From Bacteroidia bacterium (GTDB lineage: Bacteria > Bacteroidota > Bacteroidia > Flavobacteriales > Flavobacteriaceae), in assembly GCA_030428705.1 (NCBI GenBank), contig JAUIDI010000002.1, positions 372,001 to 436,000 of the forward strand: a stretch of 64,000 bases of DNA, given 5' to 3'. Shown here in pieces: positions 42,449 to 51,584 of the stretch. Position numbers and translations under genes: made by a program. A model generated the notes under the pieces. That model did no database searches. It was not told where the DNA came from and worked only from the letters and a program-made list of their open reading frames with translations. Each line of letters begins with the position of its first letter. The first letter of the stretch is position 1.

Positions 42449-44954
42449 ACGCCTTTTTTATACGCTTACCTTTATACTGCTGACACTGTTCGTAAAGAAT
42501 GGCAATTCGCAGGAAGCGGCCTTACCAAAGCTACTTATCGCATACATTCAAGAGCTTGAGCAAGAATTCGATATCAAGTTTTCTTATGTAGACGAAGATA
42601 TTCGACCGGTCGAGGTTATACCTTCCGAAAGTTCGGCCCTGGAAGAAATCTTGTCTAATATCCAAAAACAGACCCAAATCAAGATTCAAAAACTCAATGA
42701 GCGGTACTACACCTTGACAAAGAGTGTTACGGTAACCGTCTGCGGTATAGTCTTGGATAATTTCGAACAGAATACCATTCCTGGGGCCACGGTTCAGGTC
42801 TTGGGAACCGAAATTGCCATTGTTACCGATTTAGACGGAAACTTTCAACTTGAAAACATTCCCAGAAATGCAGTACTACAAATTCAACATTTGGGTTTTA
42901 AGCCGCTTTTTGTCAATGCCGAAGAGTTGATAAACCCTGATCCGTGCGCTACGCTATTACTTGCGCAGAACTATCAGGAACTTGACGAAGTGGTGGTGGT
43001 CGAACTGTTGACGACAGGACTTGTAAAACAATCGGACGCAAGTATCGACCTGAACACGGCCGCTTTCGGAATTCTTCCAGGCTTGATCGAGCCCGACGTG
43101 CTGCAGACCGTACAGGCCTTACCCGGAATCAAAAGTATCGACGAAACGGTATCCGATATAAACATTCGCGGTGGCACCAATGATCAGAACCTTATTCTTT
43201 GGGATGGTATCAAAATGTATCAATCAGGGCATTTTTTTGGGTTGATATCCGCGTTCAATCCCTATCTGAACGATAAGGTCACCATTATTAAAAACGGTAC
43301 GAGTGCCCAATATGGTGACGGGGTAAGTGGGGTGATCAGCATGCGGACCATTGATGATATTTCGGAAGATATATTTGGTGGGGCAGGCGCCAATTTGATA
43401 AGTACGGATGCCTATGTACAAGTACCCATTAACAACAAACTTGCGGTTCAATTTTCAGCGCGCCGCTCCCTGACCGATTTTTTAAATACGCCCGCTTATG
43501 AGCAATTTTCCATCCGTGCCTTTCAAGATTCGGAAGTAACACGTAATAGCAGTTTCTTCTTTTACGATTTTGCCGGCAAACTACTTTACGACATCAGCGA
43601 TCGACAAAAACTCAGGTTCAGTTTTATCAATATCAACAACAAACTGGATTATGACGAAACCAACCAAGATGCAACACGTAGTTCACAGAGTTCGCTCGAT
43701 CAGACTAATCTGTCTTTCGGTGGAAGCTTGGAAAGTACATGGTCAGATTCGTTCTCATCACATCTGAACGTATATTCCACGCAATATGAATTAGATTCTA
43801 GAAACACTACGGTCAACGGGCAACAAAGTCTATCACAGATCAATAGAGTTTTGGAAAGAGGAGTGAAACTGAATACCCTCACAAATATCGGCGTTAACCT
43901 AAACTGGTCGAACGGATACCAATTGAGTGAAACCGGCATCCTTAATTTTACCGATGTGTCGCAACCCCCTTTTAAAAGTGATATTCTCGAAGTGATGCGC
44001 ACCCATTCGTTCTTTTCCGAAATTGGTTATGAATCATCCAATAAAAATCTTTTGGCTCGCATTGGGGGGCGTATGAACTATTTTAACAATCTAGATACTT
44101 TTGATGAAATCGTCATCGAACCGAGATTAAACGTCAACTACTCGCTTACCGACCATTTCAAAGTCGAAATTCTAGGAGAGTTCAAGAGTCAGGCCACGAA
44201 CCAGATCGTCGATTTGGAGCAGAATTTCCTGGGCATCGAAAAAAGAAGATGGATACTCTCCGATGGCACTGTACTGCCCATTACAAAAAGTAAACAGGCC
44301 TCCTTGGGGTTAAACTATCAAAATCGGAACCTTTACATCGGCCTCGAAGGTTTTTATAAAGAGGTGGAAGGCATCAGTACAGAGACCCAAGGGTTCCAGA
44401 ACCCCTTTCAGTTCGGGGGTGAAATCGGCAAATATGAAGTCAAGGGATTGGAATTCCTAATCAATAAAAAAACCGTCGATTACAGTATCTGGTTCAGTTA
44501 TGCCTATAATTTGAACGATTACTATTTCGAGGATTTGATTCCCAATAAGTTTCCCAACAATCTGGATATCCGACATACTTTTACCTTGGCCGGCACATAC
44601 ACTTACGACAATCTCAAATTAGGACTGGGACTTAATTATCGCACCGGAAAACCTTTTACCGAACCATCAGAGGAAAACCCGATAAATACTGATTTTTTCC
44701 CGTATCGTATCAATTATTCCGAACCTAATAGTAGTCGTCTCCCCGAATATCTTCGGGCGGATATTTCCGTTATTTACGATTTTGATATTAGCCCTAGGGT
44801 ACAAGGATCTTTGGGAGCTTCCGTACTGAACGTTTCGAATCGCATCAATGTTCTTGACACCTACTACCAACTGAACGATCAGGATGAAATTGAAACCATA
44901 GCGAGAGAATCTTTGGGCCTGACCCCTAACATTAGTTTTAGGGTGCGTTTTTAG
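42429..44954 (+). CDS. TonB-dependent outer-membrane receptor with STN signalling domain
   Basis: This 841-residue outer-membrane receptor has a signal peptide (1-27) and an STN domain (about 30-97, YIQELEQEFDIKFSYVDEDIRPV) that contacts FecR. A carboxypeptidase-regulatory-like domain follows (about 102-178, PGATVQVLGTEIAIVTDLDGNF), then a plug (about 205-320, DVLQTVQALPGIKSIDETVSDINIRGG) and a beta-barrel. It ends with an aromatic residue (FRVRF), as expected for Bam-dependent barrels. There is no SusD-like partner, so this is not a classical polysaccharide locus; a siderophore, small oligomer or the divergent lipoproteins' ligand are candidate cargoes. The 3' end overlaps the frame-restored end of the M90 gene by 17 bases. 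Confidence 0.92.
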   Translation: MPKTRRKRLFYTLTFILLTLFVKNGNSQEAALPKLLIAYIQELEQEFDIKFSYVDEDIRPVEVIPSESSALEEILSNIQKQTQIKIQKLNERYYTLTKSVTVTVCGIVLDNFEQNTIPGATVQVLGTEIAIVTDLDGNFQLENIPRNAVLQIQHLGFKPLFVNAEELINPDPCATLLLAQNYQELDEVVVVELLTTGLVKQSDASIDLNTAAFGILPGLIEPDVLQTVQALPGIKSIDETVSDINIRGGTNDQNLILWDGIKMYQSGHFFGLISAFNPYLNDKVTIIKNGTSAQYGDGVSGVISMRTIDDISEDIFGGAGANLISTDAYVQVPINNKLAVQFSARRSLTDFLNTPAYEQFSIRAFQDSEVTRNSSFFFYDFAGKLLYDISDRQKLRFSFININNKLDYDETNQDATRSSQSSLDQTNLSFGGSLESTWSDSFSSHLNVYSTQYELDSRNTTVNGQQSLSQINRVLERGVKLNTLTNIGVNLNWSNGYQLSETGILNFTDVSQPPFKSDILEVMRTHSFFSEIGYESSNKNLLARIGGRMNYFNNLDTFDEIVIEPRLNVNYSLTDHFKVEILGEFKSQATNQIVDLEQNFLGIEKRRWILSDGTVLPITKSKQASLGLNYQNRNLYIGLEGFYKEVEGISTETQGFQNPFQFGGEIGKYEVKGLEFLINKKTVDYSIWFSYAYNLNDYYFEDLIPNKFPNNLDIRHTFTLAGTYTYDNLKLGLGLNYRTGKPFTEPSEENPINTDFFPYRINYSEPNSSRLPEYLRADISVIYDFDISPRVQGSLGASVLNVSNRINVLDTYYQLNDQDEIETIARESLGLTPNISFRVRF

Positions 44955-45764
44955 ATGGATCAAACATGCAGGCTATCTCGTAGTCAAAATTCAGCATTCG
45001 TTGAATAATATGGAATAGTTCGGTAAATTCAGTATGGAAAAAAGACGGCGTTTCAAAATAATTCTCGACCGCAACAGAAAAAAACTCTTGTAAATCAGTC
45101 ATGCCGTATTCCCTAAAATACTGTGTGAGTAAATCAATTTTTTCCTGAATGCTTCCTTGGCAAAAAGTTCCTTTATTTTTTTCAATCCCACCCTGAACCT
45201 TCTAGCCTCCCAAGAATTTTTTTTGAGCATCTCAAAACTTAGGGCATGCGCCAATTCATGAACTGCAAGGTTTTTGTTATCATTCGGAAGATCAAAACCT
45301 TCCCATATCTTATCGGCCGAGAATACTAACGTTTTGAACTTGGGATGGTATTCGCCCAAATGGTGCCGTTTTCTAATTTTGGAATAGTAGGCCGTTGGGT
45401 ATACGATGATCCGAAAGAGCGATCGAACCATCTTATAATCCCTTAGGCCTAGGGTCATAAGAACAGCCGTTGCGTTAAGAATCAAAGTCAGTTCATTTTG
45501 CTTTTCGGTCCCTCCATAATACACAAACTTTTTTCTGGTTTTGAACCAAGCGATGCGATCATTGCACTTCTTTTTATATTTCTCAGGAAGCCGGCCATAA
45601 ATAGAAATGTTATCCGTAATCAGTCGCTGTTCTTTTTCTGAAAGTGGCTTTAAACGGACAAAAGGATTGATTTGGAAAAGGCCAAGCGCATAGTAGACAA
45701 TGTATAGAAGATGACCAACAAGGTAAAGCAACAATAAAACTCCTAAATAGTCTGAGTCGAACAT
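44938..45764 (-). pseudogene. M90/MtfA-like zinc peptidase split by a frameshift
   Basis: From ATG 45764 the frame encodes a membrane anchor (DYLGVLLLLYLVGHLLY) and a peptidase domain with HELAH at residues 169-173, the M90 (MtfA) zinc site. It ends prematurely at 45099. The missing C-terminus is present in another frame of the same strand, from about 45170 to TAA 44938-44940: QEKIDLLTQYFREYGMTDLQEFFSV and AVENYFETPSFF, a clear M90 ending. Its Glu in EFFSVAVEN is the expected third zinc ligand. One base is missing (or two are extra) between about 45130 and 45200, a region with runs of A7 and T5. It could be a sequencing error, a real loss, or -1 frameshifting. Confidence 0.85.
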
Positions 45765-45860
45765 ATCAATATAACTGACGGATGACGACAAAATTGTTCG
45801 GAAGGAAGTGCAACATTACACCAATAATACATCGTAAATACCCCGCTTAAAGACATGATC

Positions 45861-47642
45861 TTACATGCGTTCGGGTACGTCGATACCCAAAAGCCTGAAT
45901 CCGGATTTGATTACGTCCCCTACCTTTTTCGATAATTGTACGCGCAACGTTTTCTTTAGCCCATCGGCCTCGCCTAAAATAGAAACCTGTTGGTAGAAAG
46001 AATTGAATTCTTTTACCAAATCATAGGTATAATTAGCGATCAATGCAGGACTATAATTTTCTGCCGCCAATTGAACGGTTTCAGGAAACAACATGATTTG
46101 TTTTATAAGTTCCTTTTCCTTAGGATGCAGCACCAGGGTTCCTTCGATTTTCGCCGATAGGTCTACCTTGGTGTCTTTCGCCTTTCTAAGAATAGATTGG
46201 ATCCTGGCATAGGTATATTGTATAAAAGGCCCTGTATTTCCTTGAAAATCAACGGACTCTTCAGGATCGAACAGAATCCGTTTTTTCGGATCGACTTTTA
46301 GTATGTAATATTTTAGGGCTCCAAGCCCTATTATTTTGTAAAGTTCCTGTTTCTCAGGTTCCGAATAGCCCTCCAATTTTCCCAACTCTTCCGAAATACT
46401 ACCGGCGGTTTCGGTCATGTCTTCCATCAGGTCGTCGGCGTCTACCACAGTGCCTTCACGGCTCTTCATTTTGCCACTGGGCAAATCGACCATACCATAA
46501 CTCAAATGGTATAGATTTTCGGCCCAGGCAAATCCAAGCTTTTTTAGAATCAAAAAAAGTACCTTGAAATGATAGTCCTGTTCGTTGCCAACGGTATAGA
46601 CCATACCGCCAATATCGGGATAATCCTTTACCCGTTGAATCGCCGTACCGATATCTTGGGTCATGTATACCGCCGTACCATCAGAACGTAGTACGATTTT
46701 TTCGTCAAGACCCTCATCTGTAAGATCGATCCATACACTACCGTCCTCCTTTTTAAAGAATACTTCATTTTTGAGGCCTTCGGCGATAAAATCCTTTCCC
46801 AACAGGTACGTATCGCTCTCGTAATACAATTTATCGAAATCGACCCCGAGATTTTTATAGGTTTCCTCAAAGCCATCATATACCCAGCTATTCATGGTTT
46901 TCCAAAGCGAAACCACTTCTTCGTCACCTGCTTCCCACTTTTTAAGCATTTCTTGTGCTTCGATTAATGAGGGCGCCTCTTTTTCGGCAACGTCCTTGTT
47001 CTTTCCTTCGCTGACCAAGGCATCGATTTCTTCCTTATACCGGTCATTGAACCTTACATAAAAATTACCAACAAGTTTATCTCCTTTCAATCCGGTACTT
47101 TCAGGAGTTTCTCCATTTCCCCACTTTTGCCACGCCAAAATACTCTTGCAGATATGTATGCCACGGTCGTTGATAATCTGGGTCTTATAGACTTTTTTTC
47201 CAGAAGCTTTCAGGATTTCGGCAACGGAATATCCCAACAAATTATTACGAATGTGCCCCAAATGCAATGGCTTATTTGTATTTGGGGATGAATATTCTAC
47301 CATAACCGCTCTTGAATCGTCGCTTTTCACCAATCCGAAGTCTTCCTTATCCCTGACCGACTCGAGAAAGTCAAGATAAAAGCTGTCGTAGATCACCACG
47401 TTCAAAAATCCTTTGATGACGTTAAAACCGGAAACATCGGCAACTTCCCTTTGAAGATATTCTCCGATTTGATTCCCTATCTGTTCAGGATTTCCCTTTA
47501 TTTGTCGCAACATCGGAAAGACCACAATGGTGATATCACCTTCAAAATCTTTTCGGGTTGGTTGAAATTCAACACTATCGAGGTCTATTCCAAAAATGGA
47601 TTTCACAGCTTCCTTGACCTTTTGCGCCAACACTTCTTGCAT
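45861..47642 (-). CDS. argS: Arginyl-tRNA synthetase
   Basis: This 593-residue class I aminoacyl-tRNA synthetase charges tRNA-Arg. The HIGH-type motif is HLGH in KPLHLGHIRNN, and the KMSKS counterpart is MKSREG in PSGKMKSREGTVVDADDL. The N-terminal Arg-specific domain (about 1-110) and the C-terminal DALR anticodon-binding domain (GPFIQYTYARIQSIL, then an alpha-helical end to PERM) are complete. A -7-like CAAAACTA (47670-47677, TAGTTTTG on the minus strand) precedes it by 28 bases. It is divergent from a 141-residue hypothetical gene. Confidence 0.97.
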   Translation of the reverse strand: MQEVLAQKVKEAVKSIFGIDLDSVEFQPTRKDFEGDITIVVFPMLRQIKGNPEQIGNQIGEYLQREVADVSGFNVIKGFLNVVIYDSFYLDFLESVRDKEDFGLVKSDDSRAVMVEYSSPNTNKPLHLGHIRNNLLGYSVAEILKASGKKVYKTQIINDRGIHICKSILAWQKWGNGETPESTGLKGDKLVGNFYVRFNDRYKEEIDALVSEGKNKDVAEKEAPSLIEAQEMLKKWEAGDEEVVSLWKTMNSWVYDGFEETYKNLGVDFDKLYYESDTYLLGKDFIAEGLKNEVFFKKEDGSVWIDLTDEGLDEKIVLRSDGTAVYMTQDIGTAIQRVKDYPDIGGMVYTVGNEQDYHFKVLFLILKKLGFAWAENLYHLSYGMVDLPSGKMKSREGTVVDADDLMEDMTETAGSISEELGKLEGYSEPEKQELYKIIGLGALKYYILKVDPKKRILFDPEESVDFQGNTGPFIQYTYARIQSILRKAKDTKVDLSAKIEGTLVLHPKEKELIKQIMLFPETVQLAAENYSPALIANYTYDLVKEFNSFYQQVSILGEADGLKKTLRVQLSKKVGDVIKSGFRLLGIDVPERM

Positions 47643-47669
47643 ATTCTTCTAGAACAGTAATTAAAGCTG

Positions 47670-47677
47670 CAAAACTA
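47670..47677 (-). promoter_or_regulatory. Possible -7 promoter box of argS
   Basis: CAAAACTA reads TAGTTTTG on the minus strand, matching TAnnTTTG, 28 bases upstream of the argS ATG. A -33 element at the expected distance is not apparent. Confidence 0.35.
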
Positions 47678-47763
47678 CGTATTTTTTATGCTTTGGCCGT
47701 TAAGTATCTCCCTGATATGAACTGTTTTCGCTAACTTTATGCTAGCCGGAAAATAAGTGTTCT

Positions 47764-48189
47764 ATGCTTCTCAATGTTTCTTACAACAACGGGGAAATTA
47801 CCAAAAAGATAGATAGGGAGATCGGCAAACCGTTCACGCTCAAAGAGCGTTGGGCAATGAAAGGTATCGGCTCGCCAAAATTATTCATTACGGAAACCAG
47901 CATCGAAATCAGAAATCTCCTGATTCTGGACAATAATCTAGATACTTGCAATATCGAAATGCGCCCCAAGGGAATCATCGTTCGATTTCGTTCATTATTG
48001 GAAACTTTCGCATTGATCGTACCGTACTACAAATTGAGAATTTATAAGGGCGATTTTGCTATGTATACGATTTATCGTGACAACTATTTTATCAAGGTGC
48101 GGTCCGATACCAAAGCAGTGCAAAAGTTTTTCAAAAAGATGTTGGATTATAAAATAGATAATGCACCCACTTCACTAGGTGACTTATGA
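47764..48189 (+). CDS. Conserved-looking protein of unknown function (PH-like fold possible)
   Basis: This 141-residue cytosolic protein lacks a signal peptide or membrane segment. It is a run of amphipathic strands (KLFITETSIEIRNLLILDNN, IVRFRSLLETFALIVPYY, LRIYKGDFAMYTIYRDNYFIKV) closed by a helix (KAVQKFFKKMLDYK). This strand-rich body with a final helix recalls bacterial PH-like domains, but that is only a shape argument. The gene is divergent from argS and convergent with ctlX, with a 25-base gap to the latter. Confidence 0.65.
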   Translation: MLLNVSYNNGEITKKIDREIGKPFTLKERWAMKGIGSPKLFITETSIEIRNLLILDNNLDTCNIEMRPKGIIVRFRSLLETFALIVPYYKLRIYKGDFAMYTIYRDNYFIKVRSDTKAVQKFFKKMLDYKIDNAPTSLGDL

Positions 48190-48214
48190 ACAACCTGATA
48201 ACGCCACAGATAAA

Positions 48215-49144
48215 TCATGCCTTGGGCAAAAATACCTCGGCCATCATGCATCGGGCACTACCCCCGCCACAAGTTTCGATAGTTTCCAAGGAACTGTGTA
48301 TTATCCCGCAGCGTTCTTCGATCTTCAGTATCTGATCCTTTTCCAAGCTATTAAATGCCGCAGAACTCATCACTAGATACCTTTTGTCGTCGTCTCCCAA
48401 AACCTGGAGCATGTTTCCCGCAAAATGGTACATCTGCTCTTCGGTAATCGGGATAATTTCTTTTTTGGTCTGCTTGAGATGGTCGATAACATTTTTCCGT
48501 TCTTTTTTATCGTCAATGGCCTCCAAACAGATAATTGCAAAATCTACTCCCAAAGCCATCATCACATTGGTATGGTAAATGGGCAGGCGCTGGCCATCTA
48601 CTGTCTGATTGGCCTTAAAGATTACGGGCATGCAATCGAAATCTTCGCAGAATTCAATAAACAATTCTTCGTCCGCTCTTTCAGAAAGGGCACAATAGGC
48701 TTTCTGATGAACCCGATCCATAAGAATGCTCCCGGTACCTTCCAAAAAAACACCCTCTTTTTCGGCAGACGTATAGTCCATGATATTTTCGATAACAAAG
48801 CCCTGCTCTTCAAGTATATCCAAAATATCCTCACGGCGTTCATTTCTCCTATTTTCTGCGAACATGGGATACAGTCCAACAGTTCCATTAGCATGAAAAG
48901 AAATCCAGTTATTGGGGAAAATACTATCGGGTGTATCGCTTTCCTTTTTGTCATCGACCACGATTACGTTGACTCCCTTTGCCCTCAATTTGACAACGAA
49001 ATTGTCGAACTCTTCCTGTGCGCGGGCATTTATGGTTTGATTCTTAAGGTCCAGATCTTCCATAAAATAATTGTTGACCGCGGTCTGTTCATTCATGCGA
49101 AAATTCACCGGACGGATCATCAAAATGGTATTCGTTATTTGCAT
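48215..49144 (-). CDS. ctlX: Citrulline hydrolase CtlX-like (pentein fold)
   Basis: This 309-residue cytosolic protein belongs to the pentein (guanidino-group modifying) superfamily, in the branch annotated CtlX, a citrulline hydrolase yielding ornithine. The catalytic Cys299 is in GGSARCMMAEVF at the end. Other conserved segments are MIRPVNFRMNEQT at the start, PDSIFPNNWISFH, GVFLEGTGSIL and LPIYHTNVMM. The upstream gene (49160-50074) is a second pentein on the same strand, 15 bases away, so the two form an operon of amidino-metabolism enzymes. The symbol is by family; an arginine-related substrate other than citrulline is possible. Confidence 0.85.
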   Translation of the reverse strand: MQITNTILMIRPVNFRMNEQTAVNNYFMEDLDLKNQTINARAQEEFDNFVVKLRAKGVNVIVVDDKKESDTPDSIFPNNWISFHANGTVGLYPMFAENRRNERREDILDILEEQGFVIENIMDYTSAEKEGVFLEGTGSILMDRVHQKAYCALSERADEELFIEFCEDFDCMPVIFKANQTVDGQRLPIYHTNVMMALGVDFAIICLEAIDDKKERKNVIDHLKQTKKEIIPITEEQMYHFAGNMLQVLGDDDKRYLVMSSAAFNSLEKDQILKIEERCGIIHSSLETIETCGGGSARCMMAEVFLPKA

Positions 49145-49159
49145 GGTATCTAGATTATA

Positions 49160-50074
49160 TTACTCGCGGATCAAAGGCAAAGTGCTGCACCTTAACAAAC
49201 CCTCTTGTTTGCCAATTTCAAAATACGGAATTTCCTCGACCGTAAAGCCCCGTTCGCGCAACCAATCGTTCAATCGGGTAAAGCTTCTCTCGGATACAAC
49301 AACTTCAGGGGAAATCGAAAACACATTGCTGAACATCTGGTACATCTCATCTGCCGTAATCTCAAAAATATTTTCCTTTCCAAAGAAATCGACCAACCAG
49401 TTGTATTCTTCTTCGATCAAAAACCCGTTCTTGTGCAAAATGGCCTTGCCCTTGCCCAATGGTTGAAAGCAACAATCGAGATGCAAGGCATTCTTCCTGG
49501 CATTGGTGTTGCTTTTTCGCAATTCGAACGACTTGATCTTCTTATCGGGAAATTGTTCGGCAATGTATTCAACAGCCGCCTTGTTCGTCCGAGCAGTAAT
49601 ATATTCGGAATAATCCTCTCCCGTATAAGTTCCAATAAAGATATAGTCATTCCATGGCATTACATCACCTCCTTCAACATGGACTTCGGCAGGAGGAACC
49701 AAAATATTATCCTCATCGATTTTGTCCAATACGTGCAAAATCGCCTGAAACTCTTGCTCCCTATCTGGAAGAATATTGGCTTCTATCAGTTTGTTACCAA
49801 TAACGAAAGCAATATCGCGGGAAAAAATCTGATTGCAATCCTTAAGCACTTCAGGACGAAAAACCTCGACATCATATTTTCTAAAAACCGTAGCAAAAGC
49901 TTCCATTTCTTCGATCATATCAGCTTCTTTCGGATAGGTACCCGCCAATATGTGTTCCAACGATTTGGGGTCGTAAGCCTCTTCTGGGGATGGTACCGGA
50001 CCGGGACTTTCCGCAGTACCTAAAACCACTGCCTTTAAAGGCGATACCTCATCATTTATGTTCAAATTAAGCAT
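49160..50074 (-). CDS. Dimethylarginine dimethylaminohydrolase / amidinotransferase-family protein (pentein fold)
   Basis: This 304-residue cytosolic pentein has catalytic Cys296 in RCSTLPL near the end, a conserved His in ALHLDCCFQPLG, and acidic residues in VEGGDVMPWNDY and SRDIAFVIGN. It fits the dimethylaminohydrolase/glycine-amidinotransferase group, enzymes that act on arginine derivatives through a covalent Cys-amidino intermediate. Which of these reactions it performs cannot be read from sequence. It is immediately upstream of ctlX (15-base gap) and separated from gltA by a strong terminator. The pair looks like an arginine/citrulline-processing unit, near argS. Confidence 0.85.
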   Translation of the reverse strand: MLNLNINDEVSPLKAVVLGTAESPGPVPSPEEAYDPKSLEHILAGTYPKEADMIEEMEAFATVFRKYDVEVFRPEVLKDCNQIFSRDIAFVIGNKLIEANILPDREQEFQAILHVLDKIDEDNILVPPAEVHVEGGDVMPWNDYIFIGTYTGEDYSEYITARTNKAAVEYIAEQFPDKKIKSFELRKSNTNARKNALHLDCCFQPLGKGKAILHKNGFLIEEEYNWLVDFFGKENIFEITADEMYQMFSNVFSISPEVVVSERSFTRLNDWLRERGFTVEEIPYFEIGKQEGLLRCSTLPLIRE

Positions 50075-50120
50075 AGGGAAATTTTGCAGTTGGATAAAAT
50101 AACGTTGATGGCAAACAAAA

Positions 50121-50152
50121 CCGTTCTTTGAGTAGTGAAAAACAAAGAACGG
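50121..50152 (-). terminator. Strong hairpin terminator of gltA
   Basis: CCGTTCTTTG (50121-50130) pairs perfectly with CAAAGAACGG (50143-50152) around a 12-base loop. On the minus strand it is followed by TTTTGTTT. It lies 24 bases after the gltA stop. Confidence 0.88.
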
Positions 50153-50175
50153 TCAATTTGTGTTATTTAAAAGAA

Positions 50176-51462
50176 CTATCTTAAATCAACGGATACGAAA
50201 GGACGCTCATTTTCACCGATATATACCTGACGTGGTCTTCCAATGGGTTCTTTTCGCAACCGCATTTCGCGCCATTGGGCAATCCAACCGGGCAATCTTC
50301 CCATGGCGAACATTACGGTGAACATATCTGTGGGTATTCCTAAGGCTCTATAGATAATTCCCGAATAAAAATCTACATTGGGGTAAAGTTTTCTGTCAAC
50401 AAAATACTTATCTTCAAGCGCTTCTTTTTCAAGGCCTTTGGCAATTTCCAAAATAGGATCTTCAATGCCCAGATCGCCCAGAACCCCATCGGCGGCCTTT
50501 TTGATTATCCTGGCCCTCGGGTCGAAATTTTTGTAAACGCGATGCCCAAAGCCCATCAATCTAAATGGGTCTTCTTTGTCCTTGGCTTTGGCCATGTACT
50601 TTTTTGTATCCCCTCCATCGGCTTCGATAGCTTCCAACATTTCAAGAACGGCCTGATTCGCGCCACCGTGCAAAGGTCCCCATAAAGCAGCTATTCCCGC
50701 AGAAAGTGAAGCGAACAGGCCTGCATGCGAAGAACCAACAATTCGAACCGTAGAAGTAGAGCAATTCTGTTCGTGATCGGCATGCAGAATCAAGAGTTTG
50801 TCCAAAGCTTCGATCACTATCTCGTTCTTGGTATATTCTTTATTAGGCCTTTTGAACATCATCTTGTGAAAATTCTCAACGTAGCCTAAACTGTCATCGC
50901 CATAGTCAAGTGGAAGTCCTTTTTTCTTACGAAGTGTCCAAGCGACAAGTACCGGAAACTTGGCCAAAATACGTACAATGGCATGGTACATAGCCTCTTC
51001 GGAAGAAACGTTGACCGATATGGGATTGAACGCTATCAATGCACTGGTCAGCGAAGTAAGAACGCCCATAGGGTGGGCCGATTTCGGAAAGGCGTCCAAA
51101 ATCTTCTTCATTTCTTCATCGATATGCGACTCTTCCTTGATATCGTCATGGAACTTTGCCAATTGTTCTTTATTCGGCAATTCACCAAAAATCAAGAGAT
51201 AGGCGACTTCAAGAAAATCGGCTTTTTCGGCCAGTTCTTCAATGGAGTACCCCCGATATCTCAAAATTCCTTTTTCCCCGTCCAAAAAAGTAATGGCACT
51301 TTCACAGCTTCCCGTGTTCTTATACCCAGGATCTATGGTAATCATTCCGTTGGTCACGGAACGCAATGTTTTTATGTCTATGGCCAGTTCGTTTTCGGTT
51401 CCCTCAATGACGGGAAACTCATATTTCTTCCCATTATACTCCAATGTAGCTTTGTCTGACAT
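50176..51462 (-). CDS. gltA: Citrate synthase
   Basis: This 428-residue enzyme is the entry step of the TCA cycle, condensing oxaloacetate with acetyl-CoA. Active-site segments are visible: HADHEQNCSTSTVR (catalytic His), GFGHRVYKNFDPRA (His and Arg ligands), and the late VDFYSGIIYRALGIPTDMFT (catalytic Asp region). The length and N-terminal beta-rich domain match the allosteric type II hexameric enzymes. It is followed by a clear terminator, so it is transcribed alone. Confidence 0.97.
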   Translation of the reverse strand: MSDKATLEYNGKKYEFPVIEGTENELAIDIKTLRSVTNGMITIDPGYKNTGSCESAITFLDGEKGILRYRGYSIEELAEKADFLEVAYLLIFGELPNKEQLAKFHDDIKEESHIDEEMKKILDAFPKSAHPMGVLTSLTSALIAFNPISVNVSSEEAMYHAIVRILAKFPVLVAWTLRKKKGLPLDYGDDSLGYVENFHKMMFKRPNKEYTKNEIVIEALDKLLILHADHEQNCSTSTVRIVGSSHAGLFASLSAGIAALWGPLHGGANQAVLEMLEAIEADGGDTKKYMAKAKDKEDPFRLMGFGHRVYKNFDPRARIIKKAADGVLGDLGIEDPILEIAKGLEKEALEDKYFVDRKLYPNVDFYSGIIYRALGIPTDMFTVMFAMGRLPGWIAQWREMRLRKEPIGRPRQVYIGENERPFVSVDLR

Positions 51463-51584
51463 AATGATTATTTTCTTATTATTTATTCTCCTGTAAATTT
51501 AAGAAAAACGCTTCACGTTAACAATTAGCGGATTCCCTTTATGGTATTATTAACAGCGCGATAGATGGCAGGTAAAAAGGAAAA

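Noticed and set aside
48425-49153. Long open frame of about 240 codons opposite ctlX
   Set aside because: Antisense to a recognised pentein enzyme, with no recognisable motif; a coding shadow.
49205-50023. Long open frame of about 270 codons on the plus strand opposite the dimethylaminohydrolase-like gene
   Set aside because: It is fully antisense to a clear enzyme gene and lacks family features; such frames follow from codon use on the other strand.
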